Shown one piece after another: positions 43,553 through 53,800 of a stretch of DNA of 64,000 bases; the first letter of the stretch is position 1; each line of letters begins with the position of its first letter. This DNA comes from Euglena gracilis (Eukaryota > Euglenida > Euglenophyceae > Euglenales). The notes under the pieces were generated by a model. That model saw only the letters and a program-made list of their open reading frames with translations, did not search any database and was not told the origin of the DNA. The translations under genes and the position numbers were made by a program. The stretch spans positions 55,061,341 to 55,125,340 of the forward strand of contig CP154955.1 of assembly GCA_039621445.1 (NCBI GenBank), written 5' to 3'.

Positions 43553-43775
43553 TACCACCTCCCCCCCCCTAATTGACCGTGGGCCTCTCCACGGGACCCC
43601 CCTTTTGGTCAATTGGGGGGGTTCAATTTGGGGGGAGGCGTCAATTAGGGGGGGGGGTACCGTCAATTAGGGGGTGCTTCAGCACAGAATCCCCCCGGGC
43701 AGTCAATTAGGGGGGGGGTCCCCGGGGCGTTTGGTCAATTAGGGGGGGGGGGTCAATTAGGGGGGGGGGAGGTGG
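43553..43775. mobile_element. TAATTGAC-tag foldback element, copy 3
   Basis: Ends TTACCACCTCCCCCCC and GGGGGAGGTGGA; same orientation and internal landmarks as the 20.74 kb copy (GGTGCTTCAGCACAGAATCC). It follows a (TTATTA)n microsatellite. Confidence 0.85.
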
Positions 43776-44560
43776 AACGCAAATTTTTTTTGCAAATGGA
43801 CCCCCGAATGGGGGGGGGGTTGAAGGCATTTAGGCAGTTTTTGAGTAATTTCCCTTCGTATTTTGAACGAATTTGGGGGGTTGGGACTTTTTCGGAGGGG
43901 GGTGTACTTATTTTTGGTGTTTGGGCTGACCAGTAGGCCCGACCACGAACGGTCGCTAGCACTTGAAGGGCCGTGAAAACTTCTCTTCGCCCTCTTGTGC
44001 CAAATGCGAAAAAAAAAGAGGAAAGTGAACCAGGTCAAGGTCCTAAAATGTATGAATTGGGGCAAAAAATTTTCGGAAGGCAAAAGTAGCGAGGCCGGGG
44101 GGCAAAGGTTCCTGGCCTGGGGGATGAACTGAATAAGGGTAGCAATGATGAGATATTCCAACCCATTTGATGTGCCGACACAATATGGGGAACCACGGAT
44201 GAAGGGAAACGTGGAGTGGGAAAGGGCCAGGTTTTTTTGGTTTGCGGGAGGACGCATTTCTGAGAGGTACAAGTATGATATGGATGGCCGAATGTGGAGA
44301 TGGGTTCGGTGGTGCCCCCAAACGCCCGAAACACTGAGACGAAGGGGAGGAACTTTTCACATGTTGTGGCTCGCAATTGGAGACCTTGCACAAATGCAGA
44401 GCTCAGTGTGGAGAACCAATGGCCCCAGAAAATGCCCAACCCCCCCTTTTCCATTCTTTGTGACATTTTCTTCCAAATTGCCTCCCCCCCTGAACAAAAA
44501 CCCTCCGGCCGGGGGGGGGGGGGGTGGGCGCATGGCGGTAGCCTTGGGGGGGGGGGGGTA
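43776..44560. other. No gene recognised
   Basis: Minus-strand frames of up to 171 codons, Pro/Ser-rich with no motif. A + frame at 44,145-44,460 is also open. G-runs begin at 44,510. Confidence 0.3.
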
Positions 44561-44664
44561 GTGGGTAGTCGGCTGACTACCCAATTGGTCGGCCGACTAG
44601 GCCTGGTCGGTAGCTAGTCGGCGAGACGGGGTGGGGGGGGGGAGGAAGTGGGTAGTCGGCTGAC
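44561..44664. repeat. GTAGTCGGCCGACTAC palindromes
   Basis: TAGTCGGCTGACTACC, TTGGTCGGCCGACTAGG, and GGTAGCTAGTCGGCGAGAC in close order. Similar clusters at 45.54-45.59, 47.56-47.63, 50.0-50.15, 50.90-51.03, 51.85-51.97, 53.08-53.21 and 54.05-54.15 kb mark block boundaries in this half of the window. Confidence 0.75.
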
Positions 44665-44989
44665 TACCGTACCCCCCCCCCCGAGTTAGTCACCCCCCCT
44701 GTTAGTCACCCTTGGGCCTCAAGCAAAAAAAAATTTTTCGGAGGGAAATATTTTTCTTCAAAAAAGCGCCGAATTTGGCCATCGGAATTTTTTTGATCGT
44801 TGCCATCCATTAAAAGTGCCCTGGAATGCCCAAAAACAACCTTGAAACCCCCAAGAATTGGGGCAGGGGGTAAAATTTGGGCTTAAACTGACCCCCCCCC
44901 CCGAGTTAGTCACCCCCCCCCTGTTAGTCACCCTTGGCCAAATTCCCCTCCCAAGGGGGTGACTAACTCGGGGGGGGGGGGGTACGGTA
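44665..44989. mobile_element. GAGTTAGTCACC-tag foldback element
   Basis: Ends TACCGTACCCCCCC and GGGGGGGGTACGGTA. The tag pair CGAGTTAGTCACC, TGTTAGTCACCCTTGG occurs twice in the left half, and its inverse GGTGACTAACTCGG once at the right end. No ORF. Confidence 0.8.
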
Positions 44990-45600
44990 GTTGGCGAAAT
45001 ACCCACTCTAATATACTAACGGGTCAAAACCGCCGACTTTTAAGCCCCCCCCCATGAATAAAACCCTATGCAAACTACCAAGACCCCCCCTCAAATGACC
45101 CCCCCCCCTCCTAAGTGGTCCTCGGGGTGCGGCTGGGGTCCGGCCGGAACATGAACAACTTTTTTCGAAAATTGAATGGTCATAAAAGACTCATTTTGTT
45201 TGAAAATTTTCCGAAAAAAGTTTTGACCTGATGGATAAAATGGTGTAGATCATGAATTTACACCAAAATTCCCACCAAAAATGCTGGGGGGGTTAAGAGG
45301 GGTGCTAATTTGGGGGGGTCATGGTAGTCGGTGGCTAGTCGGTGGTCATAAAAATGGTCTGTGGTGGGCCCAAATCACCTGGAAATGGTCCGGATGGGTC
45401 CAAAGTGCCTTACACCGACATAAACACCCCCAGATGGAAATCTTTGGTCGGTGGGGGTCTGTGGGGGGGGGTAGATCTGGCCTTGGGGGGGGGGTAGTCA
45501 GGGATGGAAGGGAAAATTATCAGACACTTACAGTAGCTACCGACTAGGACTAGTCGGTGGACCAATTGGGTAGTCGGCCGACTACCCACAACCCCCCCCC
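44990..45600. repeat. Block related to the 47.6 and 51.6 kb repeats
   Basis: Contains CCGCCGACTTTTAAGCCCC, GTCATAAAAATGGTCTGTGG, and CAGATGGAAATCTTTGGTC. All are found again at 47,635-47,820 and in reverse at 51,640-51,830 and 53,830-54,025. Ends with GGAAAATTATCAGACACTTA, which is also the right end of the 46.83-47.56 kb element. Confidence 0.65.
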
Positions 45601-46100
45601 CCCCCAGTCTACCGCCTTGCGCCGGGGCGAGGTCGTGGGGTGGGCCGACCCTGGGGTCGGCTCACGACCCTAGGATGGGCGCGCCGCTTGGGGGGGGGTC
45701 CGGGACCCCCCCTCCCCCCCCCCCCGCGCAGCCCCTGCGCGGCCGTCCGCGCAGCCGCTCCCCCCTTGGACCCAAAAATGGCAAAAAAGACCACTTTTTG
45801 GACCCGAAAATCACCGATTTCAGGATGCGCGCCGCTCGCGCGGCGGCCCTCGGACCTCCCCCCTCCCCCCGCGGCCGCTCGCCCCCCCTCAGCCCCCCCC
45901 TGCTTTGTGCCTAGCCTCCATTGGGCCGACCCTAGGGTCGGCCCACTACCCCCAGGGATGGATGGGGGGGGGGGGGGGGGGGGGGGGGGGAACCTGGGGG
46001 TGGGGGGGGGTCGGAACCCCCCCCCCTCCACTACTCGAAACTGAGGGGGGGCCGAAAATTTTTCGATTTCATGGACGGGCAAAGGGCCGGAAATCGGGTC
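45601..46100. repeat. GTGGGCCGACCC palindromes, C-runs, and a run of about 30 G
   Basis: GGGCCGACCCTGGGGTCGG at 45,640 and GGGCCGACCCTAGGGTCGGC at 45,922 flank GC-rich sequence. Near 45,962 is a nearly unbroken G-run of about 29 bases. ORFs here follow the tracts. Confidence 0.55.
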
Positions 46101-46740
46101 AAAATTGGTCAAAAATCCCTGATTTTTCTTTGGAAATCGATCCAAAAATGCTCGTTTTTTGAAATTTTTTGAACAATTTTTTGTAGGGAAACACCAACAC
46201 ATCAAAAAAAGGGCAATATGTCCAAAAGCATAGCTGGCGTTTTTTTTTGTTCTTTTTAAAAAAACCGTTTTTTTTGTTTTTTATTAAAAAAAACAGGCAA
46301 AAAAAAACGGCAAAAAAAAAACAAAGGGGAAAATGATGGTCCAAATTTTGCCTTTGATTGCAAGGGTGAACCAATCTTAGCTCAAATGACTTGAAAACCA
46401 ATACTTTTGGAGGTCTTCAACAAGAATGGTCAAAATAGGGCATTTTTCTGCCATTTTGGGATGTTTCAACTTGATACATCCCAAATTTGGTGTCTTCTCT
46501 GCCTGAGGATGGGCAAAAAAAGCTAAAATTAAAGGCAAAAATTTTTTTTGCCCTGGACCCTCAATGGCGTTTTTTTGTTTTTTTTTAAAAAATGTTTTTT
46601 TTTAAAAGAATTGTTTTTTTTGACTTCGTTTTAAACGAAGTGCCAGCTATGTCCAAAAGTCAGCAAAAAGGGGTGTTTTTGCTCATTTTTCTGGTGCGCA
46701 GCGCCGGAAGAAAATTTTCTGCTATTTTTGGCACCTGTCA
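46101..46740. other. A/T-homopolymer region; no gene
   Basis: Long A- and T-runs (for example near 46,240, 46,310 and 46,590). TTTTGACTTCGTTTTAAACG and TAAACGAAGTGCC form a small hairpin near 46,620-46,640. Confidence 0.5.
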
Positions 46741-46827
46741 AGGAGGGGGGGGTCCGGACCCCCCCCTACCCGGTCGATAATTTCCCCCCCCCCCCCTGAT
46801 TTTGGCCCAAAATCTGGAAATGGAAAA

Positions 46828-47555
46828 CCGTCTGATAATTTTCCCCCCCTCAAAAAATTCCCGAGGCCTGCTAAGCATGAGAAGGTGAAGGATCGCCGCT
46901 GACGCCCTCTCACTTGCGACGAGGACGCAAGTTGTTGAGCTGAGCAAAGAGCTCGGCTGCCAGCTCATGCTCCTGCTCATTGTCTAGACCGTCATCAATG
47001 TCAATCTCGTCCCCTGGTGGGTCAGAGATCAACACTGCACTAGAGGAGGCAGTGTCCGGATCGGTCAGTGCTACCCTCTGCTTCCCGCCTGGACGAACTT
47101 CTTGTCTTGCCTGCTGTGTGTGTTGATCTTGAGCAGCCATGAGGGTGTTCAGCAGACGGTCTGGAGGTGCATCATCTTGATACACCCAATCGTCCATGCT
47201 GCCGTCCAGAGGGACTCCCAACCCCACTTGTCCTCTGCCACTCTTGCACAAATGCGCCTTGGCTCAACTGCTTTCGCAGCAGGATCTGCCCACTGTTGTC
47301 CGTGATGTGCACTCGGTTTCGATAATCTTGCAACACAAGTGCAACAAAACCTGCATCGTGCAGGCTATATTTGCCCTTGTTGCGTTGCTCGATATGACGC
47401 TTGCCAGGTGCTGTCCCACGGGACTTCCCACGGGCCATTAGTGATTCCTTCACGGGCATGAGAAAATCTGTCAAATGAAAAACCGGTCGATAATTTCCCC
47501 CCCCGCCTGGTTTTGGGCTCCGTGGGGGGGGGGGGAAATTATCAGACACTTATAG
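46828..47555 (-). mobile_element. Element with GTCTGATAATTT...CCCCCC inverted ends carrying a gene piece
   Basis: GTCTGATAATTTTCCCCCCC at the left is inverted as GGGGGGGGAAATTATCAGAC at the right. CCGGTCGATAATTTCCCCC lies outside the left end (46,771) and inside the right end (47,482) in the same orientation. Between them is a minus-strand coding piece and little else. The layout suggests a non-autonomous element that picked up part of a gene. Confidence 0.65.
46910..47459 (-). pseudogene. Captured unrecognised gene piece, frameshifted
   Basis: From ATG at 47459: MPVKESLMARGKSRGTAPGK, then YSLHDAGFVALVLQDYRNRV and HITDNSGQILLRKQLSQG. Near 47,235 the coding signal moves to the next frame, GLGVPLDGSMDDWVYQDDAP, then an acidic end (DEIDIDDGLDNEQEHELAAE) and LFAQLNNLRPRRK before a stop at about 46,912. 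So one frame change in about 180 codons. No known domain. Confidence 0.5.
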
Positions 47556-47559
47556 TAGT

Positions 47560-48250
47560 CGGCGAGACAGGGGGGGGGGGTAGTGGGTAGTCGGCCAACT
47601 AGTCGGCCGACTACCCACTCTAATGTACTAACGGGTCAAAACCGCCGACTTTTAAGCCCCCCTTCATGAACAAAATCGAATGGAAACTAGTCGGTGGCTA
47701 GTCGGCGGTCATAAAAATGGTCTGTGGCGGGCCCAAATCACCCGGAAATGGTCCGGATGGGTCCAAATAAGTGTCTTACGCCTAAATAAACACCCCCAGA
47801 TGGAAATCTTTGGTCAGTGGGGGGTCGGTGGGCCCTTGATGGGGGTCCGGAGGGGTAAAAAACCAATGATGAAACAGGGATTACATTAAAATCCTTTAGA
47901 AATGCAATCTGCAATCTGCGTTTTGCATCACGAGAAGAGGCAGAAAACTCCCCCCTCCACCCCAATCCGAGACTCAAATAACAAAATCCCTTCTGTGTTG
48001 GCAACATACTCGGGGGCTAAGTCGTTTTTGTGGCTCACTTTGGCATAGGCGGGGGGGGCTCCGCCCCCCCCCGCACCCCCCCCCCCCAAATAACAAAATC
48101 CCTTCTCTGTTGGCAACATACTCGGGGGCTAAGTCGTTTTTGTGGCTCACTTTGGCATAGGCGGGGGGGGCTCCGCCCCCCCGCACCCCCCCCCTCAATA
48201 ACAAAATCCCTTGTATGTTGGCAATAGACTTGGAGGGATAAGACCCTTTT
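47560..48250. repeat. About 115-bp tandem repeat with GGGATTTTGTTATT and GTGGCTCACTTTGGCATAGG
   Basis: Two and a half units (from about 47,985, 48,098 and 48,200) contain AACAAAATCCCTT, TGTTGGCAACATACTCGG, GCTAAGTCGTTTTTGTGGC and CGGGGGGGCTCCGCCCCCCC. The reverse-oriented equivalent is at 51,270-51,520 and 53,440-53,710. Upstream of it is the 45.0-45.5 kb block again. Confidence 0.75.
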
Positions 48251-48429
48251 TTTGTGCAAATTTTGACTTATGTTGAAAATTCAATGGGGAGAGGTGTACT
48301 TTTGTCAAAAGTGGCCCAAAATGGACATTTTCCCCCAATTTTTTTGCATATTCACCCCCGATTGGGGGGTTCTGGAGCCATTTGGGTGGGTTTTGACCGG
48401 CGTTGAGGTGATTTAGACAATTTTTTTTC

Positions 48430-48660
48430 CCAGGGGGGGGCTTAAAAACGTGTTCAGCCCGCCAAATGCCTGCCCTGAAATTCGTGGTCATGAACACGTT
48501 TTCAATGACGGCATTTGTGGCAATGACACGTTTTCAGTGACGGCATTTGTGGCAATGACACGTTTTCAGTGACGGCATCTGTGGCAAGGACACGTTTTCA
48601 GTGACGGCATTTGTGGCAATAACACGTTTTCAATGAGGGCATTTGTGGCAACCCTGAGTA
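48430..48660. repeat. 32-bp tandem repeat CACGTTTTCAGTGACGGCAT
   Basis: Five units with one or two changes each (ACGGCATTTGTGGCAATGA, ACGGCATCTGTGGCAAGGA). Continued on the far side of the PHD-finger gene at 49,600-49,740, and in more diverged, opposite orientation at 23,805-23,890. Confidence 0.8.
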
Positions 48661-48799
48661 AAAAGCAAAAAACGCTGTCATGAAAAATCGGAGTGCGGTT
48701 GAGAGGCCGGGTGGTCCTCAACAGGTGAGGCGGGTCGGGGGTACTCTACAACACGACAACAAGAAGGCTTGGTTGCCTTGGCACAAGGACAGGGAAGGG

Positions 48800-49546
48800 A
48801 CGAAAATCACGGCACACGACAGGCTTTACACAAAAAAGAGCCATACTTTGGTGGCCGCGGCAAATCTTGGCAATGAAAATGATATGCCAAACCGCAGGCG
48901 TCACAGACAACCTTGTTCAGCTCCACACAATTTGGATTTTTCGGAATGGCAACACCACAAAAACCCCATTTCTCCTGTTTCATAGGCAGTCGGGACACAG
49001 CACGGGGCACAGGGGGTTGGTCAGAGGAAGCAACAGAGCTGACCGCAGGAGCGGAACGTTGCTCGGCGGTGGGAAAGACAGAGGGAACAGTGGTCAGGTC
49101 CTGATTTTGCGGAATGCCCGAGCGACGGCATTCACGTATGTCTGAAAAGAGGTTGCCGAACGATTCCCTGAAACGAACAAAGTTCCCGACTGCTGCTCAC
49201 GTTGAGCCACACATTGTTCAATGACGCTCGCCTCATCGAACAACAGGCTGGGTTCCAGCTCCCATCCCGTCCAGGCAACAAAGAAAGCATCCAGCTCAGG
49301 ATAACAGGCTTGCCGATGTTGACACAGTTTGGCGAACTCCAAACAGTTGGCAACAGCAGCAAGCTCTGCACCCAGGGTGCCGGACTTTTTCTTTGTATTG
49401 CCCTGTGCCAGCAAGGTGCCATGAAGGGGGTCAACCTTCGGCTTCTTGGCATCTTGCTGGTATACCGCAAGAGCAGCCAGGAACAGTTCCGTCCTAGGGG
49501 GAGGTGGCAAAAGACCATTCACAAAGTTTGCCGTGCGTTTAGCCAT
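48800..49546 (-). pseudogene. MAKRTANF-family gene with PHD finger, longer copy
   Basis: On the minus strand ATG at 49546 follows a pyrimidine run and CCCGCAG. The first frame (about 150 codons) matches the 23.9 kb copy but keeps IEQCVAQREQQSGTLFVSGN and SFQTYVNAVARAFRK, then stops at 49,094. One frame over, coding resumes with SVFPTAEQRSAPAVSSVASS and leads to VVCDACGLAYHFHCQDLPRP, then YGSFLCKAC. That is the second half of a PHD finger (C-x2-C-x4-YH-x2-C-x13-C-x2-C), a histone-tail reader fold; the first Cys pair is irregular (FC...NC). Stop near 48,808. Either a frameshifted duplicate or a splice at AAAATCAG/GACC joins the frames. Confidence 0.65.
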
Positions 49547-49599
49547 ATTGGCAGGGCTGCGGGAAAAAGAAAGAAAAGAAAGAAAAAAGGGGGGGTGAA

Positions 49600-49745
49600 A
49601 CATTTTCAGTGACGGCATTTGTGGCAATGACACGTTTTCAGTGACGGCATCTGTGGCAAGGACACGTTTTCAGTGACGGCATTTGTGGCAATGACACGTT
49701 TTCAGTGACGGCATCTGTGTTCAGGCACGTTTTCAGTGAGGGCAT
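49600..49745. repeat. 32-bp CACGTTTTCAGTGACGGCAT repeat, second block
   Basis: Four to five units with the same variants as 48,494-48,650 and in the same orientation, so the two blocks are direct flanks of the PHD-finger gene. Confidence 0.75.
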
Positions 49746-49853
49746 CGTTTTTTGGGTCCGAATTTCACAAATTCGCGTTTTTGACCCCTTGCGTGAATCA
49801 TGACCACGAATTTCAGGGCAGGCATTTGGCGGGCTCTGAACACGTTTTTAAAC

Positions 49854-49962
49854 AAATTGTGGCTGAGCCCAGATTTCAGCCTGAAAACGTGTTCAGGGGC
49901 CCCCTTCGGGGGCCCCTGGCTGAACACGTTTTCAGGCTGAAATCTGGGCTCAGCCACAATTT
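49854..49962. repeat. CTGAAAACGTGTTCAG foldback, second copy
   Basis: Arms AAATTGTGGCTGAGCCCAGA... and inverse around GGGGCCCCCTTCGGGGGCCCC. Nearly identical to 23,582-23,694, and placed upstream of the gene as there. Confidence 0.85.
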
Positions 49963-49999
49963 GTGTATAAAAAGTCGGCGGTTTTGACCCGTTAGTACA

Positions 50000-50150
50000 T
50001 TAGAGTGGGTAGTCGGCCGACTAGTCGGCCGACTACCCACTACCCCCCCGCCGACAAGCTACCGACCAATTAGTCGGCCGACTAGTCGGCCGACCAATTG
50101 GGTAGTCGGCCGACTAGTCGGCCGACTACCCACTACCCCCCCCAGTCTAC
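50000..50150. repeat. Dense GTCGGCCGACTAGTCGGCCG palindromes
   Basis: Six or more overlapping TAGTCGGCCGACTA units, some tandem, between CTACCCACTACCCC words. Confidence 0.8.
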
Positions 50151-50279
50151 CGTTTGGCACTCCTCGCCCCCCCATCTAAAAAATTTCGAATTTTTTTCGA
50201 TGTTTTAGGCCTTCAAATACAAAGAAAACAAAAACAAGAAATACTAATATTGATTACTGATGCTAAAATGCACCCCAAA

Positions 50280-50835
50280 ATCACTTGGAAACACAAGGGA
50301 TTTTGTTATTTTTGTGTCCTCGATCAGTTGGACAGCAAAAGGGATTTGCCCCCAAAGCGACTTGGAAACACAAGGGATTTGCCCCCCAAAACGACTTGGA
50401 GACACAAGGGATTTTGTTATTTTTGGGCCCTCAATCAGTTACCTCCCCCCCCCTTTTTGTCCCCCCCCCCCCTTATTGTCGCTGGGCCCCGGCCGACTGG
50501 GGTTTTTTTTTGGCCTGGCCAATGAAATTCCTTTGGTACGGTCTTATTGTCCCCCCCCCCCTTATTGTCCGATCGGGCCTCCCGGGGGCAGGTTGGTGGG
50601 AGAATAGGGGGGGGGGGGAGGGTGATGGACAACAAAAGGGGTTTCCCCCCAGAACTTAGAAACACAAGGCCCCAGAACGACTTATTTTATTTTTTTTGGG
50701 GCCCTCGATCAGTTGGACAACACAAGGGATGCCCCCCAAAATGATTTGGAAGCACAAGGGACTTGCCCCCCAAAACGACTTGGAGACACAAGGTATTTTG
50801 TTATTTTTGGGCCCTCGATCAGTTACCACCATGCA
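50280..50835. repeat. AACGACTTGGAAACACAAGG minisatellite, first block, with a TTATTGTC element inside
   Basis: Units of about 33 bases (AAACGACTTGGAAACACAAG, GGATTTGCCCCC) alternate with a longer unit holding GGGCCCTCGATCAGTTGGAC. The TTATTGTC-tag element occupies about 50,440-50,625. Confidence 0.8.
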
Positions 50836-53800
50836 ATTTTTTACCGACCCCCCAGGGGGGAGTGGGAGTGGCAAACGGTAGACTGGGGGGGGGGGTCCTG
50901 GGTGGTCGGCCGACTAGTCGGCCGACCACCCAATTGGTCGGCCGACTAGGCCTGGTCGGCAGCTAGTCGGCGAGACAGGGGGGGGGGGGGCCTGGGAGGT
51001 CGGCCGACTAATCGGCCGACCACCCACTCTGATGTAGTTACGGGCCAGTTTCGCCGACTTTTAAGCCCCCCCCCCCCCTGAGAAAAAAATTTGTCCAAAT
51101 CACCCCAAAACCAGTCAAAACCCACCCAAATGGCTCCAAAACCCCCCAATCGGGAGTGAATTTGCAAAAAAATTGGGGGAAAATGTCCATTTTGGGCCAC
51201 TTTTGGCAAAAGAACACCTCTATCCGTTGTATATAAGTCAATATAAGTCAAATTTTGCACAAAAGGACTTAGCCCTCCAAGTATATTGCCAACGTAGAAG
51301 GGATTTTGTTATTTGAGGGGGGGGGGGGGGGGGGGCGGGGGCCTATGCCAAAGTCAGCCACAAAAATGACTTAGCCCCGTGGTTTGTTGCCAACATAGAA
51401 GGGATTTTGTTATTTGAGGGGGGGTGCGGGGGGGGGGAGCCCCCCCGCCTATGCCAAAGTGAGCCACAAAAGTGACTTAGCCCCCGAGTATGTTGCCAAC
51501 ATAGAAGGGATTTTGTTATCTGGGCTCGGGTGGGGGTGGAGGGGGGAGTTTTCAGCCTGTCCTGATGCAGAATGCTTGCATTTCTAAAGGATTTTCATGT
51601 AATCCCTGTTTCGTCATTCGGTTTTTACCCTCCGGACCCCATCAAGGGCCCACCGACCCCCCACCGACCAAAAATTTCCATCTCAGGGTGTTCCTGTTGG
51701 TGTAAGGCACTTATTTGGCCCCATCCGGACCATTTCCGGGTGGTTTGGACCCGCCACAGACCATTTTTATGCCCACCGACTAGCCACCGACTAGTTTGCA
51801 TACAATTTTCTTCATAAAAAGTCGGCGAGACTGGCCCGTAACTACATTAGAGTGGGTGGTCGGCCGACTAGTCCGCCGACCACCCAGGACCCCCCCCCCC
51901 CCGTCTCGCCGACTAGCTGCCGACCAGTCCTAGTCGGCCGACCAATTGGGTGGACCCCCCCCCCCCAGTCTACCGCCTAGGACCGGGAGTGGGGGTCACT
52001 CCACTTTTTGAAAAACCAGTCAGTCACTTTTTTTTGGGAAGCCAGTCAGTCACCACCCCCCCCCCCCGGGGGGGTCGGCCACTCAGAAAACGGCCACTTT
52101 CCAGTCACTTTAGGCCATTTTAGGCCAAAAAAATTTTAGGCCAAAAAAATTTTCCGGCGACTTTGGCGCCGGGGTCACTCAACCCACTTTTGCCCACCCT
52201 GGCCGATTACCCCCCCCCGGGAGGGGGGATCCGAGCCCAAAACCAGTGAGTCACTGTAAAAAAAACCAGTCAGTCACCCCCCAAGGGGGGGGGGACAATG
52301 CTTAAAAAATTGTCCCCCCCCCCTTATTGTCGCTGGGCCCCGGCCGACGGGGGTTTTTTTTAGGCCCAGCCAATGAAATTCCTTTGGTACGGTCTCATTG
52401 TCCCCGCCTCCCGGGGGTAGGTTGGTGGGACAATAAGGGCGGGGGTAGAAAACAAAAGGGATTTGCCCCCAAAACGACTTGGAAACACAAGACCCCAAAA
52501 CGACTTGGAAACACAATGGATTTTGCTATTTTGGGGCCCTCGATCGGTTGGACAACAAAAGGTATTTGCCCCAAAACGACTTGGAAACACAAGGGATTTG
52601 CCCCCAAAACGACTTGGAGACACAAGGGATTTTATTATTTGGGACCCTGGATCAATTGGACAACACAAGGGATTTGCCCCAAAACGACTTGGAGACACAA
52701 GGTGCTTTGGTATTTTGGGGCCCTCGATCAGTTGGACAACACAAGGGATTTGCCCCCCAAAACGACTTGGAAACACAAGGGATTTTATTATTTGGGACCC
52801 TGGATCAATTGGACAACAAAAGGGATTTGCCCCCAGAACTTAGAAACACAAGGCCCCAAAACGACTTTGTTATTTTGGGGCTCTCGATCAGTTGGACAAA
52901 AAAAAAGGGATTTGCCCCCCAAAACGATTTGGAAACACAAGGGACTTGCCCCCTAAAACGACTTCGAGACACAAGGTATTTTGTTATTTTTGGGCCCTCG
53001 ATCAGTTACCACCATGCAATTTTTTACCGACCCCCCAGGGGGGAGTGGGAGTGGCAAACGGTAGACTGGGGGGGGGGTCCTGGGTGGTCGGCCGACTAGT
53101 CGGCCGACCACCCAATTGGTCGGCCGACTAGGCCTGGTCGGCAGCTAGTCGGCGAGACAGGGGGGGGGGGGGGTCCTGGGAGGTCGGCCGACTAATCGGC
53201 CGACCACCCACTCTGATGTAGTTACGGGCCAGTTTCGCCGACTTTTAAGCCCCCCCCCCTGAGAAAAAAATTTGTCCAAATCACCCCAAAACCAGTCAAA
53301 ACCCACCCAAATGGCTCCAAAACCCCCCAATCGGGAGTGAATTTGCAAAAAAATTGGGGGAAAATGTCCATTTTGGGCCACTTTTGGCAAAAGAACACCT
53401 CTATCCGTTGTATATAAGTCAATATAAGTCAAATTTTGCACAAAAGGACTTAGCCCTCCAAGTATATTGCCAACATAGAAGGGATTTTGTTATTTGAGTC
53501 GGGGGTCAGGGGGGTGCGGCGCCCCCCCCGCGCCTATGCCAAAGTGAGCCACAAAAACGACTTATCCCCGGAGTATGTTGGGAACATAGAAGGTATTTTG
53601 TTATTTGAGGGGGGGGTGTGCGGGGGGCGGAGCCCCCCCGCCTATGCCAAAGTGAGCCACAAAAGTGACTTAGCCCCCGAGTATGTTGCCAACATAGAAG
53701 GGATTTTGTTATCTGGGCTCGGGTGGGGGTGGAGGGGGGAGTTTTCAGCCTGTCCTGATGCAGAATGCTTGCATTTCTAAAGGATTTTCATGTAATCCCT

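Noticed and set aside
48494-49745. 32-bp repeats on both sides of a gene, considered as a CRISPR-like array
   Set aside because: There are no unique spacers between units, the units are directly abutting, and the genome is eukaryotic.
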